Counted from the first letter of the stretch, positions 51,488-60,772 are shown. The stretch: 64,000 bases of DNA from Actinomadura alba (GCF_014323705.1 NZ_JABVEC010000017.1:124001-188000); one strand, 5' to 3'. The notes: generated by a model from the letters alone, not told the origin. Numbers and translations are program-made.

Positions 51488-53929
51488 TCAGGCCGCCACG
51501 GCCGCGCCATTGCCGGCCGACTCCAGCGCCAGTTCGAGCACCTCACGGACGTCGCCGACGGTGAAGACCGTCAGCTGCTCCAGCACGTCGGCCGGCACGT
51601 CGTCCAGGTCTGGCTCGTTGCGCTTCGGGATGAGGACGGTGGTCACGCCGGCCCGGTGCGCGGCGAGCAGCTTCTGCTTCACGCCGCCGATGGGCAGGAC
51701 CCGCCCGGTGAGCGACACCTCACCGGTCATGGCCACGTCGGAGCGGACCGGGCGGCCCGACAGCAGCGACGCGAGCGCGGTCGTCATGGTGATGCCCGCG
51801 CTGGGACCGTCCTTGGGCACCGCGCCGGCCGGAACGTGGACGTGCACGCCCCGCTCCTTGAGGTCGCCGACCGGCAGTTCCAGCTCGGCCCCGCGCGAGC
51901 GCAGGTAGGACAGCGCGATGCGGGCCGACTCCTTCATGACGTCGCCGAGCTGACCGGTCAGGGTCACCCCGGTGTCGCCGGTCTCGGCGTCCGCCAGCGA
52001 CGCCTCGACGTACAGCACGTCGCCACCGGCGCCGGTGACCGCCAGCCCGGTCGCGACCCCCGGCACGGCCGTACGCCGCTCGGACTCCTCCAGTGCCGTC
52101 TCGGGGGTGAACCGCGGCCGGCCCAGGTAGTCCTTCAGGTCACCCGCGGTGACGGTCACCGGAAGCGCGGTCTTGTCCAGCGCCACGTTGGCCGCGACCT
52201 TCCGCAGCACCCTGGCGATCGACCGCTCCAGCGACCGGACCCCGGCCTCGCGGGTGTACTCCCCCGCGAGCAGGCGCAGCGCGTCCTCACCGAACACCGC
52301 CTCGGCCGGCTCCAGCCCGGCCTTGTCCAGCTGCCGCGGGAGCAGGTGGTCACGGGCGATGACGACCTTCTCGTCCTCGGTGTAGCCGTCGAGCTGGACC
52401 AGCTCCATCCGGTCCAACAGCGGGCCCGGAATCGCCTCGATCACGTTCGCGGTCGCCAGGAAGAGCACGTCCGACAGGTCGAGCTCCACCTCCAGGTAGT
52501 GATCCCTGAACGTGTGGTTCTGCGCCGGGTCGAGCACCTCCAGCAGCGCCGCCGTCGGGTCGCCCCGGTAGTCGGCGCCGACCTTGTCGACCTCGTCGAG
52601 CAGCACGACCGGGTTCATCGAGCCGGCCTCGCGGACGGCGCGGACGATCCGGCCGGGCAGCGCGCCGACGTAGGTGCGCCGGTGCCCCCGGATCTCCGCC
52701 TCGTCACGTACGCCACCCAGCGCGACCCGGACGAACTTGCGGCCCATCGCCCGCGCGACCGACTCGCCTAGAGAGGTCTTGCCGACCCCGGGCGGGCCGG
52801 TCAGCGCCAGGACGGCGCCCGACCGCCGGCCGCCGACGACGCCCAGGCCACGGTCGGCACGGCGCTTGCGCACGGCCAGGTACTCGATGATCCGGTCCTT
52901 GACGTCGTCGAGCCCGGCGTGGTCTGCGTCGAGGATCTCGCGGGCTCCCGCGATGTCGTAGGAGTCCTCGGTCCGCTCGTTCCACGGCATGTCGAGGATG
53001 GTGTCGAGCCAGGTGCGGATCCAGCCGCTCTCCGGGGAGGCGTCGCCGGTGCGCTCCAGCTTGTCGACCTCCTTGAGCGCGGCCGCGTGCACCTTCTCGG
53101 GCAGGTCGGCGGCCTCGATCCGGGCGCGGTAGTCGTCCTCCTCGTCGGCCGGGTCGCCGTTCAGCTCGGCCAGTTCCTTACGTACGGCCGCGAGCTGCTG
53201 GCGCAGCAGGAACTCGCGCTGCTGCCGGTCCATGCCCTCCTGGACGTCCTTGCGGATGGTCTCCGCGACGTCCAGCTCGGCGAGGTGCGCCCGCGCAGCG
53301 GCGATGACCAGGTTGAGCCGTTCGACGACGTCGACGGTCTCGAGCACCTCGATCTTCTGCTCGGTGGTGAGATACGGCGCGTAGCCGGCCTGGTCGGCCA
53401 GGGTCGAGGGATCGTCGATCTGCTGCAGGATGTCGACGAGCTGCCAGGCCCCGCGCTTCTGCAGGATGGCCGCGACCAGCCCCTTGTACTCCTTGGCCAG
53501 CTCCTCGGCGGCCGGGCCGGCCGCGGGCTCGTCGATCTCGGTGCCCTCGACCCACAGCGCGGCGCCGGGGCCGGTCGTGCCGATCCCGATCCGTACGCGG
53601 GAGACGGCCCGCACGATGGCCCCGAGCTCTCCGCCGGGCAGCCGGCCCTCCTGCTCGATCACGCCGAGCGTGCCGACCGCCGCCCAGGTCGACCCTCCGG
53701 CGCCGTCGCCCACGGCACCCCGCGCGTCCACCCGCGTGACCATCAGAACCCGCGGTTTGACGGTCGGCCGGGAGCCGCGCGCGGCGGCGCCGGGCTCATG
53801 GACGGCGGCACGGGCGGCCTCCACGGCGGCCCGCGTCTCCCCGTCGGACAGGTCGACAGGCACGACCATCCCGGGCAGCACAACCGCGTCGTCCAAGGGC
53901 AGCACCGGCAGCGTCAAGGTCTCGCTCAT
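51488..53929 (-). CDS. lon: ATP-dependent Lon protease
   Basis: Cytoplasmic AAA+ protease that degrades misfolded and regulatory proteins, 813 residues. I choose ATG 53929 (MSETLTLPVLPLDDAV), with GGAG about seven bases upstream. The N-terminal substrate domain is at about 1-200, then Walker A GPPGVGKTS, Walker B NPVVLLDEVDKVG, and the C-terminal Ser-Lys protease domain with Ser710 (PKDGPSAGIT) and Lys753 (VLPIGGVKQK). An HspR-binding HAIR element lies 26 bases upstream of the start, so it is heat-shock controlled as in Streptomyces. Confidence 0.97.
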   Translation of the reverse strand: MSETLTLPVLPLDDAVVLPGMVVPVDLSDGETRAAVEAARAAVHEPGAAARGSRPTVKPRVLMVTRVDARGAVGDGAGGSTWAAVGTLGVIEQEGRLPGGELGAIVRAVSRVRIGIGTTGPGAALWVEGTEIDEPAAGPAAEELAKEYKGLVAAILQKRGAWQLVDILQQIDDPSTLADQAGYAPYLTTEQKIEVLETVDVVERLNLVIAAARAHLAELDVAETIRKDVQEGMDRQQREFLLRQQLAAVRKELAELNGDPADEEDDYRARIEAADLPEKVHAAALKEVDKLERTGDASPESGWIRTWLDTILDMPWNERTEDSYDIAGAREILDADHAGLDDVKDRIIEYLAVRKRRADRGLGVVGGRRSGAVLALTGPPGVGKTSLGESVARAMGRKFVRVALGGVRDEAEIRGHRRTYVGALPGRIVRAVREAGSMNPVVLLDEVDKVGADYRGDPTAALLEVLDPAQNHTFRDHYLEVELDLSDVLFLATANVIEAIPGPLLDRMELVQLDGYTEDEKVVIARDHLLPRQLDKAGLEPAEAVFGEDALRLLAGEYTREAGVRSLERSIARVLRKVAANVALDKTALPVTVTAGDLKDYLGRPRFTPETALEESERRTAVPGVATGLAVTGAGGDVLYVEASLADAETGDTGVTLTGQLGDVMKESARIALSYLRSRGAELELPVGDLKERGVHVHVPAGAVPKDGPSAGITMTTALASLLSGRPVRSDVAMTGEVSLTGRVLPIGGVKQKLLAAHRAGVTTVLIPKRNEPDLDDVPADVLEQLTVFTVGDVREVLELALESAGNGAAVAA

Positions 53930-53954
53930 GCTGATCTCCGTCTTCGTCAACGAA

Positions 53955-53975
53955 CTTGAGTCACTTTCACTCAAG
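53955..53975. promoter_or_regulatory. HAIR element (HspR operator) of lon
   Basis: A perfect match to the HspR-associated inverted repeat, CTTGAGT-N7-ACTCAAG. HspR represses dnaK, clpB and lon from this motif in Streptomyces. The site lies between the lon start and its probable promoter. hspR itself is not in the window. Confidence 0.92.
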
Positions 53976-54019
53976 AAAACGGAGCCCGATTTAATTTCCG
54001 CAGCAGCGTTCGCCCAGAG

Positions 54020-54102
54020 CGATCAACCTCGATTGTCCCGTCCGAGCGATCTCTTCCGATTCCGGACTTAGGTTTCCGGAGACTGCGTCACGTTCGGATT
54101 AA
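54020..54102 (+). repeat. interspersed repeat, copy A (partial)
   Basis: Shares GATTGTCCCGTCCG, TTCCGGACTTAGGT and CGTTCGGATTAA with copies B (56418-56514) and C (62032-62129). The left part of the element is degenerate here. It is the main content of the 310-base gap 53976-54285, which otherwise holds only non-coding sequence and the promoter of the FMN-reductase gene. Confidence 0.65.
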
Positions 54103-54285
54103 CTCTTCCGTCCGGTGGGTCCGGTTCCTGAAGGATGACCCGACGTGGAGACGCTGGAAGTCGTGCCGGGCGGGGGACTGTACGTCGCGACAGAGCCGGA
54201 AAATTGACAGACCCTCATCCGGCGCTGAATCGGTGAACCGACGTCTGTTCGTCAAGTTACATGCTCGGCTATAAGATGTCCGGCT

Positions 54286-54855
54286 ATGGAACTAATCGAT
54301 GTATTCGCGATCTGCGGAAGCGTGCGGGCCGGGTCCCTGAACCGGGCGCTGATGCTGGCCGCGCAGGAGTTGGCCGGTGACCCCTTCCAGGTGGAGGTAT
54401 GGGACGGTAACGCGGAGGTTCCTCGCGTTGACGCGACCCGGGGGCGTCCGTTCCCGGCGGTCGTCGCGGCCTTGCGGGACCGGGTCGCGGCGGCTGATGT
54501 GCTCCTGCTGGTGACACCGGAGCTGAACCGGAGCATCCCCGGCAACCTGAAGGACATCGTCGACTGGTTGGGGATCCTCGCGCCGCCTCGTCCTCTCGCC
54601 GGCAAGCCCGTTGTGCTGATGAGCGCCTCACCGAACCGGTTCGGCGGCGCGTTCGCCCAACTGCAGCTCGGCGACCTGCTCCGGCGGTCCGGTGCCGAGG
54701 TCTTGTCCGACCTGGACGTGGCGGTCGGCTACGCCCTTCGCCATATCGACGACCGCGGCGTCCTGGTGGGCGAGGACCCGCGACGCGAAATCGCCGAACT
54801 GTGGCAGCGCGTCCTCACCCAGATCCATGCCGATCGGCAGGTGGTCCCGGCGTGA
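54286..54855 (+). CDS. NAD(P)H-dependent FMN reductase
   Basis: A 189-residue flavodoxin-fold reductase. The FMN phosphate loop is ICGSVRAGSLNRALM (residues 8-22), and PELNRSIPGNLKDIVDWL matches the family's flavin-binding PEYN motif with LN in place of YN. It reduces FMN or quinones with NAD(P)H. It overlaps the MarR gene by four bases and probably forms a stress-response pair with it. Confidence 0.92.
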   Translation: MELIDVFAICGSVRAGSLNRALMLAAQELAGDPFQVEVWDGNAEVPRVDATRGRPFPAVVAALRDRVAAADVLLLVTPELNRSIPGNLKDIVDWLGILAPPRPLAGKPVVLMSASPNRFGGAFAQLQLGDLLRRSGAEVLSDLDVAVGYALRHIDDRGVLVGEDPRREIAELWQRVLTQIHADRQVVPA

Positions 54856-55292
54856 CCACTGGGCGTCAGATCGCCGCCGGCAAGGGGCCGGTCGGTTACG
54901 CGCTCGCCCAGGCCACTAAGGCGCACCGTGCCGAGCTGCAACGCCGGATGGCACAGCTCGGCCTGTACCTGGGCCAAGAACTCCTCATCGTCGACATCCA
55001 CCACAACCCCGACACGACCCAGGCGGAACTCGTCCACCGGATCGGCATCGAACAGCCCACCATCGCCAAAGCGCTCACCCGGATGGAACGGACCGGGTTC
55101 GTCCAGCGCACCACCGACCCCGGCGACCGCCGCGTGACCCGCCTGCGGCTGACTGAACGCGGCGAGGCCGTCGTGGACGCCGTCACGGCCGCATGGGCGG
55201 AAGTGGACGGTCAGGCCACCGCCGGGCTCACCGACGACGAGGCCCGGCAGCTCATCCGCCTGCTGACCACCGTCCGCGACAACCTCGAATGA
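54852..55292 (+). CDS. MarR-family transcriptional regulator
   Basis: A 146-residue winged-helix regulator. I choose GTG 54852, which overlaps the reductase stop (GTGA). The DNA-binding region reads TQAELVHRIGIEQPTIAKAL and then RMERTGFVQRTTDPGDRRVT, with the family's DxRxx wing. It probably controls the reductase and the downstream SDR gene. Confidence 0.93.
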   Translation: MTTGRQIAAGKGPVGYALAQATKAHRAELQRRMAQLGLYLGQELLIVDIHHNPDTTQAELVHRIGIEQPTIAKALTRMERTGFVQRTTDPGDRRVTRLRLTERGEAVVDAVTAAWAEVDGQATAGLTDDEARQLIRLLTTVRDNLE

Positions 55293-55317
55293 CCCCACCG
55301 ACACGGACCATCAAGAG

Positions 55318-56083
55318 ATGAACATGGACCTTGGCCTGGCAGGAAAAGTCGTGCTGGTGACCGGCGCGAGCACGGCGATCGGCAGAGCTACCGCATTGGC
55401 CTTCGCCGAGGAAAAGGCACAGATCGCCGTCGGCTACCACTCCAATGCCAATGCCGCCGCCGAAACGGTCGCCCTGGCCGAACAGCGCGGCGCTCGCGCG
55501 ATTCGCTGGCAGCTCGACCTCGGCCGGTCCGACTCGCTGGAGGCGGCGGTCGAGCACGCCCGCAAAGAACTCGGCCGATCGACGTCCTGGTCAACAACGC
55601 CGTCCGCTGGCCGGACTGGCCCAAGCCCGACGAGCTGTTCGAAACCGCGCCGCCCGAACGATTCACCACCTCGGTGACCGCCAACCTCATCGGCCCCTAC
55701 CTGCTCACCCGCGCAGTCGTCGCCGACATGCGCGGCCGCGGGGCCGCATCGTCAACGTCTCCACTGGCCTGGTCGAGGACGGCTTTCCCGGCAACGCCTC
55801 CTACGTCGCCGCCAAGGCGGGACTGCACGGCCTCACCCGCGCCATGTCCCGGGAACTGGCCGCCTCCGGCATCCTCACCAACGTCGTCATGCCCGGCTTC
55901 ACCCCCGCAGACAAACCCATGCCGCCCGAACTCATCGACAAGGCCAGCACCGCCGCCGCGACCCGCAGAGTCACCCACCCCGACTACGTCGCCCGAATGA
56001 TCGTCTTCCTATGCTCGACCGCTAACACCAACACCACCGGTGAAGCCATCAGGACCGACGGCCACTTCCTCAGCCCAAGCTGA
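55318..56083 (+). pseudogene. short-chain dehydrogenase/reductase, two frameshifts
   Basis: An SDR gene of about 255 codons in three reading frames. The cofactor motif VVLVTGASTAIGRATA is in the first frame. After a one-base loss near 55575 the frame continues IDVLVNNAVRWPDWPKPDEL. After a second one-base loss near 55741 it continues GRIVNVSTGLVEDGFPGNAS, with the catalytic YVAAK. Both losses are in short G/C runs (CGGCCG, GCGGGGCC). Either the gene is dead or these are sequencing errors. It is the third gene after the FMN reductase and MarR genes. Confidence 0.85.
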
Positions 56084-56152
56084 CCCAGGCCACCGATCCC
56101 CAAGCCACCGCCGGACAAGCTCAACCCCTCGCCGAACCACCGCCGAAAATGC

Positions 56153-56198
56153 AAGGTAGGTCCGAACAACCCGAGTCACCGCTGTTCGGACCTACTTG
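56153..56198. repeat. hairpin repeat (element E1)
   Basis: Perfect 12-bp arms TAGGTCCGAACA (56157-56168) and TGTTCGGACCTA (56183-56194), preceded by CCGAAAATGCAA. The same CACCGAAAATGCAA plus hairpin layout recurs at 56331-56394, where the arms carry two mismatches. It is the first part of the 431-base repeat-filled gap 56084-56514. Confidence 0.75.
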
Positions 56199-56346
56199 GC
56201 GAACCGCAGCACAGCACCGGAGCGCTCGCCAGGTCGGCCAACCTCTACTTCGTCGAGGCATGGATCGCCAGATGCCAGCCGCTCGACAGCCTCGCCCTCA
56301 GGGCGACGCACCACCCACGCCCTCAAGATCCACCGAAAATGCAAAA

Positions 56347-56514
56347 TAAGTCCGGACAAGATCAGCGGTCTGCGTTCGGACCTATTCTTCAACCCGCAGT
56401 TCAGCGCGTCGGCGGATGCAGCCTTCGGCCGGAACGGACATCGATTGTCCCGTCCGCGTAAACCTGGCAGGTTCCGGACTTAGGTGGCAGGGGATCTTGC
56501 AACGTTCGGATTAA
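56347..56514 (+). repeat. about 170-bp interspersed element, copy B
   Basis: Begins TAAGTCCGGACA and ends GTTCGGATTAA, so its ends are roughly inverted (TAA(G)TCCG-AC). The inside carries the conserved block GCAGCCTTCGGCCGGAACGG followed by the hairpin GGACA-TCGAT-TGTCC and TTCCGGACTTAGG. It is nearly identical to copy C over about 65 bp. The IS5 element is inserted exactly at its right end. Confidence 0.75.
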
Positions 56515-57502
56515 GAGCGTCCGGCAATAGAGGCGTGCGGCGCTGGTCGTAACGAGTTGCAGGCACGGAGCCGATGATCAAGGACCTACCACAGTCTGTG
56601 ATCTTCGAGTGTTCCGTGCCTGCGGTCCCATCATGCCTTCTCGAGCCGATCTGGGTCGAGTTCCATGCCTTGTTGAACGAAGCCCGGGGCGGTGAGCCGC
56701 CGTGGTTCGATCTGTCGCATCCGTGGGGTTGTCATCGGCAACGGATCCCGGATCGGGTGGTGTTCGAGCACGTCATCGACGCTTTGGTGCACGGGTCGGG
56801 GTACGAGCGGATCGCCTCCGCGTGCTGTAGTGATCGGACGATCCGCCGCCGGGTGGCCCAATGGGTCCGTCTGGGGCTGGGTGAGCGGCTGCATGCGGTG
56901 GCGCTGGCCGCATATGACCTGATCATCGGGTTGGAGCTGTCGGACCTCAGCGTCGATGGGTGCATGACGAAGGCGCCGTGCGGCGGGGACAGGGCCGGCC
57001 CGTCCCCGGTCGACCGGCGTAAGGGCGGGATGAAACGCTCGACCGCCACCGATGGGTACGGCATTCCGCTGGGGATCGCGTCGGCGGGCGCGAACCGCCA
57101 TGACTCGCCGCTGCTGTCCCCGACCCTGGAAGCCGCGTTCACGCAGGTAGGAGGGCAGATGCCTGATGAGGTGACCGCGCATCTGGACGCCGCCTACGAC
57201 AGCGGCCTCACCCGGCGGCTCCTGGACGAACTCGGCCTGGACGGCGAGATCGCCCGCAAGGGCGTGCCGTCACCGATCCAGGTCGGGAAACGGTGGGTGG
57301 TCGAGCGGACGAACTCGTGGATGAACGGGTACGGCAAGCTCCGTCGAATGACCGACAAGAACAGCCAGGTCATCGACTTCTACCTCTACCTCGCCGCCGC
57401 GTTCGTCACCGTGCGTCAACTCATCCAACGAGCACGCACCCGCTACCGATGGGACACACGCCCCACCACCCGCCGCCTCAAATGATCTATTGCCGGTCTC
57501 TC
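56515..57502 (+). mobile_element. IS5-family insertion sequence, complete, 988 bp
   Basis: Terminal inverted repeats are GAGCGTCCGGCAATAG on the left and, read inward on the right, GAGAGACCGGCAATAG (14 of 16 matching up to internal changes). The element is flanked by the direct repeat TAA (56512-56514 and 57503-57505), a 3-bp target duplication of the TNA type seen in the IS1031 subgroup. One full-length transposase gene fills it. The intact ends and gene suggest a recent, possibly active copy. Confidence 0.88.
56574..57485 (+). CDS. IS5-family transposase
   Basis: A 303-residue DDE transposase. It shows the N-terminal DUF4096-type helix region (WVEFHALLNEARGGEPPWFD) and a helix-turn-helix (CCSDRTIRRRVAQWV). 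The catalytic acids lie in LSVDGCMTKAP, TAHLDAAYDSG and VVERTNSWMNGYGKLRR. The reading frame is intact with no internal stop. It cuts and pastes the 988-bp element. Confidence 0.93.
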   Translation: MIKDLPQSVIFECSVPAVPSCLLEPIWVEFHALLNEARGGEPPWFDLSHPWGCHRQRIPDRVVFEHVIDALVHGSGYERIASACCSDRTIRRRVAQWVRLGLGERLHAVALAAYDLIIGLELSDLSVDGCMTKAPCGGDRAGPSPVDRRKGGMKRSTATDGYGIPLGIASAGANRHDSPLLSPTLEAAFTQVGGQMPDEVTAHLDAAYDSGLTRRLLDELGLDGEIARKGVPSPIQVGKRWVVERTNSWMNGYGKLRRMTDKNSQVIDFYLYLAAAFVTVRQLIQRARTRYRWDTRPTTRRLK

Positions 57503-57746
57503 TAAGCCCAGCGTTGGGTTCACTCTGGCCGAAGAACCTTCACTCTCGGACACCCTTGGGTTCGCTCCCGGCCTCGCAAACCAACGCGAGATTCTCGCGT
57601 TCACTGCGAACCGGCGACAGTGCCGCAACCCGGCTGACCTGCGTGCAATCAGGATCGCCGCAGACCAGGCCTATATCCGTTGGATTTTCGGCGATTGCTA
57701 CCGGCCCCCTTTCGGCAAGCGCAGCGCTGGCCCCTGACGGCGGCGA

Positions 57747-59330
57747 TCAGTGGAACGCGAAGCTGCCCTCCCAGGAACCCCAAGGGGAGGTCTTGACGCC
57801 ATGACGTTTCGCCGCGGCATACGACTGCTGCCCAGGACTGATTTGGAAGGTGACCGTTCCCCCCTGCTTCAGGGAGATGATGCCGGCATGAACCGCCGCC
57901 AAGCCGATCGAGGAATCGTCGGTGTAGATACCGTCACCCCACACATCGCCGTCGTGCACGTCTCCCCCAGGCGGGAGAATGACGGTGAAGATCTCGTTAT
58001 TACGACCGCAGAAGCCCGCCGCTGTGGCGCCCCATTCCATGACACCGAGGAAAACCGATTCCGCGACCGGTCGAGTCGCGTGCGCTCTCGGCTGCGGGAG
58101 GGGAAAGGCGAAGCTGCCCTCCCAGGAACCCCAAGGGGAGGTCTTGACGCCATGACGTTTCGCCGCGGCATACGACTGCTGCCCAGGACTGATTTGGAAG
58201 GTGACCGTTCCCCCCTGCTTCAGGGAGATGATGCCGGCATGAACCGCCGCCAAGCCGATCGAGGAATCGTCGGCGTAGATACCGTCACCCCAGACGGAGG
58301 CGCCGCGCGTGTCTTTCCCGGGCAGGAAGACGACGGTAAAAGTCTCGTGGTCACGGCCGCGGAATTCCCGCGCTGTGGCGTTCCAGTCCATGGTGCCGAG
58401 AAAAACCGCTCCCGTCGCCTGGGGATCCGGCGTGCTCGCCGTCCCCATGCGCCGTGTCCGCGCGCCGGAAGGGTGCTGCCCGACAGCCGCGTCGCGCAGC
58501 CGGGCGGCGAGCACGGTGGCGTCATCCGGACGCTGGGCGGGGCTCTTGGCCAGAAGTTCCAGGAGAACCTCGTCGAGCACGGAGGGGATCTCGGCGCGCA
58601 GTGAGCTCGGCGGGTCGGGCGTCCTGGACAGGTGCCCCGCCAGAATCGCCATCGGAGTATCTCCGGAGAACGGAGGGCGCCCGGTCAGCAGGTGGTACAG
58701 GGTGCAGCCCAGCGAATACAGGTCGGCACGCGCGTCGACCGTCTCGTTCGAAACCTGCTCGGGAGCCGCGTACGCCAGGGAGGCGTACCCCTGGGCGGTC
58801 ACGCTGGCGGTGGCCCCGGCGGCTCGCGCGATACCGAAGTCGCAGACCTTGATGCGTCCGCCGTCCAGCAACATCAGGTTGGCGGGCTTGATGTCGCGGT
58901 GCACGATGCCCGCGGCGTGCGCCACCGCCAGCGCCTCCGCCACCTGCGCGCCCCACTCGGCGACCTCGGTGATCTCCAGGCCCCGCGGGCTGGTCTCCAG
59001 CACCGCGGCCAGGTCGCGGCCGCCGAGCAGTTCCATCACCACGAACCAGCAGGAGGAGTCGACCCCCACGTCGTGCACCACGGTGATCCCGGGATGCGCC
59101 AGCTTCGCGCCGAGCTTGGCTTCGCGTTCGAAGAGCCGGGCGGCCTGCGCGTCCGCGCCGCCCAGCAGCACCTTCACTGCCACCTCGCGCTCCAGGCGCT
59201 CGTCCACGCCGCGCCAGACCTCGCCGAAGCCGCCCGCACCCAGCCGGTGAACCAGCCGGTACCGGCCCGCTAGCACCCGCCCGTCCGCATCGGCCACCTG
59301 GCGCGCCCCCTCCTGTCTCAGCGGCTCCAT
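57747..59330 (-). CDS. Ser/Thr protein kinase with two LCCL domains
   Basis: A 527-residue Hanks-type kinase. I choose ATG 59330 with GGGAGAGG six bases upstream. The kinase domain (about 20-280) has LGAGGFGEVWRG, the ATP-binding Lys in VAVKVLL, HRDIKPANLM, DFGIARA and APEQ. After a short linker with no membrane segment come two LCCL domains (about 312-410 and 430-527), each ending in YAAAKRHGVKTSPWGSWEGS. The two LCCL copies share 185 bp with one difference. LCCL domains are usually extracellular, so a cytoplasmic kinase-LCCL fusion is odd. It flanks the IS element and no partner gene is evident. Confidence 0.93.
   Translation of the reverse strand: MEPLRQEGARQVADADGRVLAGRYRLVHRLGAGGFGEVWRGVDERLEREVAVKVLLGGADAQAARLFEREAKLGAKLAHPGITVVHDVGVDSSCWFVVMELLGGRDLAAVLETSPRGLEITEVAEWGAQVAEALAVAHAAGIVHRDIKPANLMLLDGGRIKVCDFGIARAAGATASVTAQGYASLAYAAPEQVSNETVDARADLYSLGCTLYHLLTGRPPFSGDTPMAILAGHLSRTPDPPSSLRAEIPSVLDEVLLELLAKSPAQRPDDATVLAARLRDAAVGQHPSGARTRRMGTASTPDPQATGAVFLGTMDWNATAREFRGRDHETFTVVFLPGKDTRGASVWGDGIYADDSSIGLAAVHAGIISLKQGGTVTFQISPGQQSYAAAKRHGVKTSPWGSWEGSFAFPLPQPRAHATRPVAESVFLGVMEWGATAAGFCGRNNEIFTVILPPGGDVHDGDVWGDGIYTDDSSIGLAAVHAGIISLKQGGTVTFQISPGQQSYAAAKRHGVKTSPWGSWEGSFAFH
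57757..57941. repeat. 185-bp direct duplication within the kinase gene, copy 1
   Basis: Identical to 58108-58292 except for one base (57923, T versus C, changing Thr to Ala). The offset of 351 bp equals 117 codons, the length of one LCCL repeat. The rest of each LCCL repeat differs clearly, so the identity suggests gene conversion or a recent partial duplication. Confidence 0.95.
58108..58292. repeat. 185-bp direct duplication within the kinase gene, copy 2
   Basis: Second copy of the duplication described at 57757, encoding the C-terminal two thirds of the first LCCL domain on the minus strand. Confidence 0.95.
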
Positions 59331-59414
59331 CCGCACCTCTCCCAGGAACAATCATGTCTGATCGACCCCGTTGAAATCATCTCAAAGCAGGCCGTCCGTG
59401 TCCTATCCAGGCGG

Positions 59415-59867
59415 GAGATGGCGGTGCAGCACTGCAGGCCCCGCCCGACCGATGGCCGTCCCCTACCCACCATCCAACCTGCACTGGCGAGGTCGATCGC
59501 CCCATCGCCTTCGCCGATCCGCTCCAGCTTCTCCGCCAGCAAGACCAACCCCGCGGTCTCGTCCTCCCGGATCCGCACCTTCTGCGACACGCTGCCCGAG
59601 ATCTGCCTCGCTCGTCAGCCGAATCCTCCGACCCGGCATCCAGACCGCTTCCCCGGCCACCCACTCCTTCCCCGCCCCACGCCCCCGCACGAACACTTCC
59701 GTTCCCTGAAAGGGGCTTCGCTCCAGCTTCGTCGCGAAGACATATTCGTGCAGCGTCCCCTTCCCTCCGACCCGTTGCCCCCTGACCAGGGCGAGCCCCG
59801 CATTCCCGCCGTCCCCCCGAAGGTCCGCCCGGATCTCGGCCCGGACGGCCCGCACCAGCTCACCCAC
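59415..59867 (-). pseudogene. helicase-like N-terminal gene remnant, frameshifted
   Basis: Protein-like sequence in two frames. From about 59867 it reads VGELVRAVRAEIRADLRG, then LHEYVFATKLERSPFQGTEV and RIRLTSEADLGQRVAE. Near 59598 the frame shifts and continues KVRIREDETAGLVLLAEKLE, then IDLASAGWMVGRGRPSVG. The pattern resembles the beta-barrel N-terminus of DNA2/NAM7-type AAA helicases of actinomycetes, ending where the P-loop part would begin. No further helicase sequence follows. The rest of the 59331-60089 gap shows nothing coding. Confidence 0.4.
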
Positions 59868-60089
59868 CGGAAACGGACTCCCACCCCCCTTCCGACCGGC
59901 ATTCCGGAAAAGAAATTTACCTAATGACGTTTTCTCGGCAAGGTGGATTCGGGCAGTAAGGCTCTCTCGGATATGAACGGGCATGGGTGGGTAGACACGC
60001 GGACAGGATTCAGGGTCCAAAAACAGCCGTGGAGCCCCCGGTAGAAGAGGTCTCACCACAAGATCGTCTTCACCGCCGAAAGGCTCCAC

Positions 60090-60665
60090 GTGATCGCTTA
60101 TCCTGCCATGCTCGACGTCTCCCTGGAACTCCTGCGGTACGTCGCCCACCTGCTTCGCAAGGAACGCAAGGACCGCGGCACCAGGAAGAAGACCAGGGCT
60201 CTGAGCTGCTACGTTCAGGGCCCTGTTCGCGATCGCGTGGTTCCGGGACAGGCCGAACATCGCCCGTCACGGCAGGGCGTTCGGGATCTCTCAGGCCACC
60301 GCCTACCGCTACCTCCACGAGGTCATCGACGTGCTCGCCGCCCGGGCCCCAGACCTGCACCGAGCGCTGGAACGGGCCACTGCCGACGGGCTGCCGCACC
60401 TGATCCTGGACGGCAAGATCTTCGATTCCGACCGGTGCCGCATCAAAACCGTCAGTGTGAAGGGCGAAACGATCGATGCCTGGTACCCAGGAAAGACACA
60501 CGATTTCGGTGCCAACGTCCAAGCGCTGTTCGAACCCGGCGGCCTGCCCATCTGGACCTCCGACGGCGAACCCGGCGGTGTCGTGGACATCGAAGCCGCC
60601 CGTCGGCACGTGTTCCCCGCCGCCTACCCCGCCACCAACACGATGCCGATCTTGGCCGACCCCGG
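60090..60665 (+). pseudogene. IS transposase remnant (DDE superfamily, IS5-like)
   Basis: Begins at ATG 60090 (MIAYPAMLDVSLELLRYVAH). A frameshift occurs near 60213, and then FRALFAIAWFRDRPNIARHG, ATAYRYLHEVIDVLAARAPD, LPHLILDGKIFDSDRC, DAWYPGKTHDFGANVQAL and SDGEPGGVVDIEAARRHVFP follow, ending at ILADPG. The first two catalytic-type acids (DGK, SDG) are visible, but the C-terminal third, where the last acid lies, is gone, replaced by interspersed repeat copy D. Inactive. Confidence 0.85.
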
Positions 60666-60703
60666 CCAACCTGACACCCCACAGGTCACCCGGCCCCACG
60701 CCC

Positions 60704-60772
60704 GCCGCCTTCACGCGGAACGGACAGGGTGTCCCGTCCGGGCGAACCCTGCCAAGTTGGGACTCCAATGGT
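60704..60772 (+). repeat. interspersed repeat, copy D
   Basis: GCGGAACGGACAGGGTGTCC then CGTCCGGGCGAACCCTGCCA aligns with the conserved block of copies B and C, with a shorter GGACA-GGG-TGTCC hairpin. It sits exactly where the transposase remnant is truncated. Confidence 0.6.
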
